DNA of 64,000 nt from UBA1479 sp040221095 (GTDB lineage Bacteria > Pseudomonadota > Alphaproteobacteria > Rhodospirillales > Casp-alpha2): the NCBI GenBank assembly GCA_040221095.1, contig JAVJVP010000018.1, positions 310,001 through 374,000 of the forward strand, in the 5' to 3' direction. The position numbers and the translations under genes are program-made. Under the pieces are notes generated by a model, which was given only the letters and a program-made list of their open reading frames with translations, was not told the DNA's origin and did no database searches. Below, in pieces: positions 61,268 to 64,000 of this stretch (positions are counted from its first letter, which is position 1; each line of letters opens with the position of its first letter).

Positions 61268-61501
61268 TAAAGCCCTGAAAAACTGCATCTTTTCAGAAGC
61301 CCGGCGGCGTCCGCCAAGACGCCGCCCGATATGTCGAAACCAAATATGGCCCGGGAACGCCCCTTTATAGCCGTGAATTTTTCCCTGTCCACTGGTTCGT
61401 CGCGGGAGATAGGATGCGCGTCACGAAAAGGGCGTCGCCGGGGCGATCGGCAGCGGCCGCCGGGGCCGCCGGAACGCCTGCGTTTCCGGGCGTTTCGGCC
61501 A

Positions 61502-61529
61502 TTGACTTATGGGATTTGGCGGCTATAGT
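61502..61529 (+). promoter_or_regulatory. Sigma-70 type promoter for rplU
   Basis: TTGACT (61502-61507) and TATAGT (61524-61529) are separated by 16 bases. Transcription would begin near 61536, giving a leader of about 74 bases before rplU. The rest of the 342-bp gap between tRNA-Ser and rplU holds nothing else I can name. Confidence 0.6.
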
Positions 61530-61609
61530 GCCGCCCTTCCATCGGCCCTCGAATGGCGGGTGGATGTAAATAACCAAACAAGATCAACAATTAATAGGGT
61601 TCTGAAACG

Positions 61610-62128
61610 ATGTACGCGGTTATCAAGACCGGCGGAAAGCAGTATCGGGTGACGTCGGGTGACGTCATCATCGTGGAAAAGCTGCTGGGCGAGCCGGGTG
61701 AAACGATTGAAGTTGGCCAGGTGATGATGCTGGGCGAAGAGGGCAAGGCGCCCACGTTCGGCACCCCCGTGGTCGAGAAGGCTGCCGTGTTCGCCGAAGT
61801 GCTGGAACAGCAGAAGGGCGACAAGGTTCTGATCTTCAAAAAGAAGCGGCGCCACAACTACCGCCGCCTCAAGGGCCATCGGCAGTTCGAGACGGTGCTG
61901 CGCATCGTCGACGTGAGCGCCACCGGCACCAAGCCGGCATCGGCCAAGAAGGCGGCGCCGAAGAAGGCCGACGCCGAACCGAAGACGGAAGCCAAAGCCG
62001 ACGCCAAGCCGGCGAAAAAGGAATCCAAGGCGGCCGCCGACAAGGCTGACGCCAAACCGGCCGCGAAGAAGCCCGCGGCCAAGAAGGCCCCCGCCAAGAA
62101 AGCCGCCCCCAAAAAGGGCGAGGAATAA
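61610..62128 (+). CDS. rplU: 50S ribosomal protein L21 with Ala/Lys-rich C-terminal tail
   Basis: 172 residues. Residues 1-103 are the L21 core (MYAVIKTGGKQYRV, VLIFKKKRRHNYRRLKGHRQ). Residues about 104-172 are an extension built almost only of Ala, Lys, Pro, Asp and Glu, ending KAAPKKGEE. Such tails are seen in alphaproteobacterial L21 and probably contact rRNA or remain flexible. It is the first gene of rplU-rpmA, a standard order ahead of obgE. Confidence 0.97.
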   Translation: MYAVIKTGGKQYRVTSGDVIIVEKLLGEPGETIEVGQVMMLGEEGKAPTFGTPVVEKAAVFAEVLEQQKGDKVLIFKKKRRHNYRRLKGHRQFETVLRIVDVSATGTKPASAKKAAPKKADAEPKTEAKADAKPAKKESKAAADKADAKPAAKKPAAKKAPAKKAAPKKGEE

Positions 62129-62141
62129 GGAGTAGTCACCG

Positions 62142-62399
62142 ATGGCACATAAGAAATCCGGTGGTAGTTCGCGCAACGGCCGCGATTCGGAAGGCCGCCG
62201 CCTGGGCCTGAAGAAGGCCGGCGGCCAGGCCGTCGAGCCCGGCAACATCATCGTGCGTCAGCGCGGCACCAAGTATCACCCCGGCGAAAACGTCGGCATC
62301 GGCAAGGATCACACGATCTTCGCCGTGGCCGAAGGCCGGGTGAAGTTCGCGACCAAGGCCAAGGGCCGCACCTACATTTCGGTGGAGCCGTCGGTCTGA
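62142..62399 (+). CDS. rpmA: 50S ribosomal protein L27
   Basis: 85 residues with the standard MAHKKSGGSSRNGRDSEG start, whose N-terminal tail reaches towards the peptidyl-transferase centre, and GNIIVRQRGTKYHPGENVG. Directly behind rplU with AAGGAG upstream. Followed by a clear terminator. Confidence 0.98.
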   Translation: MAHKKSGGSSRNGRDSEGRRLGLKKAGGQAVEPGNIIVRQRGTKYHPGENVGIGKDHTIFAVAEGRVKFATKAKGRTYISVEPSV

Positions 62400-62432
62400 C
62401 GGACTGAACGGCCATTCGCGACTTGAAATTCG

Positions 62433-62463
62433 CGGGGGAATGGCCAGCCATTCCCCCGTTTTT
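62433..62463 (+). terminator. Rho-independent terminator after rpmA
   Basis: CGGGGGAATGG (62433-62443) pairs with CCATTCCCCCG (62448-62458) around CCAG, an 11-bp perfect stem, followed by TTTTT (62459-62463). Confidence 0.9.
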
Positions 62464-62493
62464 CGTGTCGGATGCAAGGTGTAGGTTGTCGCA

Positions 62494-63549
62494 ATGAAAT
62501 TCCTCGATGAAGCGAAGGTGTTCGTGAAAAGCGGCGACGGCGGCAGCGGCTGCATGTCGTTCCGGCGCGAGAAGTACATCGAGTTCGGCGGCCCCGACGG
62601 CGGCGACGGCGGGCGCGGCGGCGACGTCATCATCGAATGCGCCGACGGCCTGAACACGCTGATCGATTTCCGCTACCAGCAGCATTTCAAGGCCGGGCGC
62701 GGCACCCACGGCATGGGCAAGAACCGCACGGGCGGCGGCGGCAAGGACATCGTCCTCAAGGTCCCCGTCGGCACGCAGATCCTCGACGACGACAAGGAGA
62801 CCGTGCTGCTCGACATGACCACGGTCGGTCAGCGCGTGGTCCTGTTGAAGGGCGGCGACGGCGGGCTCGGCAACGCCCGGTTCAAGACCTCGACCAATCA
62901 GGCCCCGCGCAAGACCATTCCCGGCTTTCCCGGCGAGGAGCGCTGGATCTGGCTACGCCTGAAACTGATCGCCGACGCCGGCCTGGTCGGCCTGCCCAAC
63001 GCGGGCAAATCGACCTTCCTGGCCGCGTCGTCGCGGGCCAAGCCGAAGATCGCCGGCTATCCCTTCACCACCCTGCACCCCAACCTGGGCGTGGTCATGG
63101 TCGATCAATGGTCCTTCGTGCTGGCCGACATCCCCGGTCTGATCGAGGGGGCCAGCGAGGGGGCGGGCCTGGGCACCCGGTTTCTCGGCCATATCGAACG
63201 CTGCCGGGTGCTGCTGCATCTGGTCGACGGCACCCAGGAGGACGTGGCGGCGGCCTACCGGCAGGTGCGCCACGAGATGAAGGCCTACGGCGGCGGCCTC
63301 GCCGAAAAGACCCAGATCCTGGCCCTCAACAAATGCGACGCCCTCACCGATGACGAGATCAAGGACCGGCGCAAGAAGCTGGCCCGCGCGGCCAAGTGCA
63401 AGATGGCCGACGTGATGGTGGTGTCCGGCGTGTCCGGCAAGGGCGTGCCCGAGGTGCTGCGTGCCCTGGTCGCCGAAATCGGCGGCGCCAAGGTCGCCGA
63501 GCAGGCTGCCGAGGCAGGTCCGGCGGAGGAGGAGGCCTGGCGGCCATGA
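62494..63549 (+). CDS. obgE: GTPase ObgE/CgtA
   Basis: 351 residues. The N-terminal Obg fold has its glycine-rich turns (KSGDGGSGCMSFRREKYI, GGDGGRGGDVI), then a G domain with GLPNAGKST, DIPGLIEGASEGAGLG and NKCDAL. It links ribosome assembly with stress and growth control at the ribosome. The C-terminus is short and acidic, without the OCT (TGS-like) domain seen in some Firmicutes. It overlaps proB by 4 bp. Confidence 0.97.
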   Translation: MKFLDEAKVFVKSGDGGSGCMSFRREKYIEFGGPDGGDGGRGGDVIIECADGLNTLIDFRYQQHFKAGRGTHGMGKNRTGGGGKDIVLKVPVGTQILDDDKETVLLDMTTVGQRVVLLKGGDGGLGNARFKTSTNQAPRKTIPGFPGEERWIWLRLKLIADAGLVGLPNAGKSTFLAASSRAKPKIAGYPFTTLHPNLGVVMVDQWSFVLADIPGLIEGASEGAGLGTRFLGHIERCRVLLHLVDGTQEDVAAAYRQVRHEMKAYGGGLAEKTQILALNKCDALTDDEIKDRRKKLARAAKCKMADVMVVSGVSGKGVPEVLRALVAEIGGAKVAEQAAEAGPAEEEAWRP

Positions 63550-64000
63550 CCGGGATCCCCGCCCTGGCGGAGGGCACGCGGGTCATCGTCAAGATCGGCT
63601 CGGCCCTTTTGGTCGACAAGGAACGCGGCAGCGTCAAGCGCGCCTGGCTGGAAACGCTCGGCGCCGACCTGATGAAGCTGCGCGCGCGCGGGCAAGAGGT
63701 TCTGATCGTGTCCTCGGGCGCCATCGCCGTCGGCCGCCGCCATCTGGGCTTGCCCGCGCGCGGCAAGCTGAAGCTGGAGGAAAGCCAGGCCGCCGCCGCC
63801 GCCGGCATGGTCCGTCTGGCCCATGCCTATCAGGAAGTCCTGGGCGTCTACGACGTGACGGTGGCGCAGGTGCTGCTGACCCTGGACGACAGCGAGAACC
63901 GCCGCCGCTATCTGAATGCCCGCAATACAATCGACCAGATCATCCGCCTGGGCGCCGTGCCCCTGATCAACGAGAACGACACCGTGGCGACCGACGAAAT
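63546..64000 (+). CDS. proB: Glutamate 5-kinase, N-terminal part (runs off the window)
   Basis: 151 codons are present, from ATG 63546 (overlapping the obgE TGA). Amino-acid kinase motifs are visible: RVIVKIGSALLV, VLIVSSGAIAVGRRHLGL, ESQAAAAAGMVRLAHAYQEVL, RYLNARNTIDQIIRLGAVPLINEND. It phosphorylates glutamate in the first step of proline synthesis. The C-terminal part, including any PUA domain, is outside the window. Confidence 0.96.
   Translation, partial: MTGIPALAEGTRVIVKIGSALLVDKERGSVKRAWLETLGADLMKLRARGQEVLIVSSGAIAVGRRHLGLPARGKLKLEESQAAAAAGMVRLAHAYQEVLGVYDVTVAQVLLTLDDSENRRRYLNARNTIDQIIRLGAVPLINENDTVATDE

Overview
The window is high-GC chromosomal DNA from an alphaproteobacterium, most likely a marine member of the Rhodospirillales or a relative. 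The evidence is the gene content (leucine catabolism, a urt-ure urea locus, a BCCT osmolyte carrier, phosphonate genes, an alanine/lysine-extended L21), the dense GC-rich coding and the REP-like palindromes. The species call is inference.

Positions 1-18262 are mostly metabolic genes: mccB and ivd (leucine breakdown), a Rid-family protein, a beta-decarboxylating dehydrogenase, an amidase-signature enzyme, an orphan sensor kinase with a periplasmic ABC-type binding domain, an M81/MlrC peptidase-like protein, a methyltransferase that resembles the DMSP-synthesis enzyme DsyB, a FliL-like membrane protein, a BCCT transporter, a GAF protein and a two-gene phosphonate pathway (PEP mutase fused to a nucleotidyltransferase, and phosphonopyruvate decarboxylase).

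Positions 18263-29575 form one urea-use locus: an exact sigma-54 promoter, then urtABCDE (urea ABC importer), then ureDABC-EFG (urease and nickel assembly). Imported urea would be hydrolysed to ammonia, and the -24/-12 promoter suggests nitrogen control.

Positions 29646-38402 hold a bacterial SET-domain protein, an aspartate-type aminotransferase, a two-repeat unknown protein, small membrane and secreted proteins, a NodB-type deacetylase, a GNAT-nitrilase fusion, a YrdC paralogue, a DUF883 membrane pair and an ExoD protein. Positions 38529-46320 are accessory: an HNH nuclease, a DUF1877 protein, a probable polymorphic toxin with two peptidoglycan-binding-like repeats and its candidate immunity gene, recQ, and a second small protein with the same N-terminal repeat joined to a four-cysteine tail.

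Positions 46598-61191 are an integrative island in the 3' end of tRNA-Ser(CGA), bounded by 17-bp direct repeats. It carries a tyrosine integrase, an AlpA-like HTH protein, a primase-polymerase and an HGGxSTG protein, which together look satellite-like. Its cargo is a six-gene, single-strand defence operon: a helicase-nuclease restriction subunit, a DUF262-HNH protein, a PD-(D/E)XK-like protein, a beta-class DNA methyltransferase, a helical protein and a protein resembling predicted pPIWI-associating nucleases. This operon is the best candidate for an undescribed system. Beyond the tRNA the chromosome resumes with rplU-rpmA-obgE-proB.
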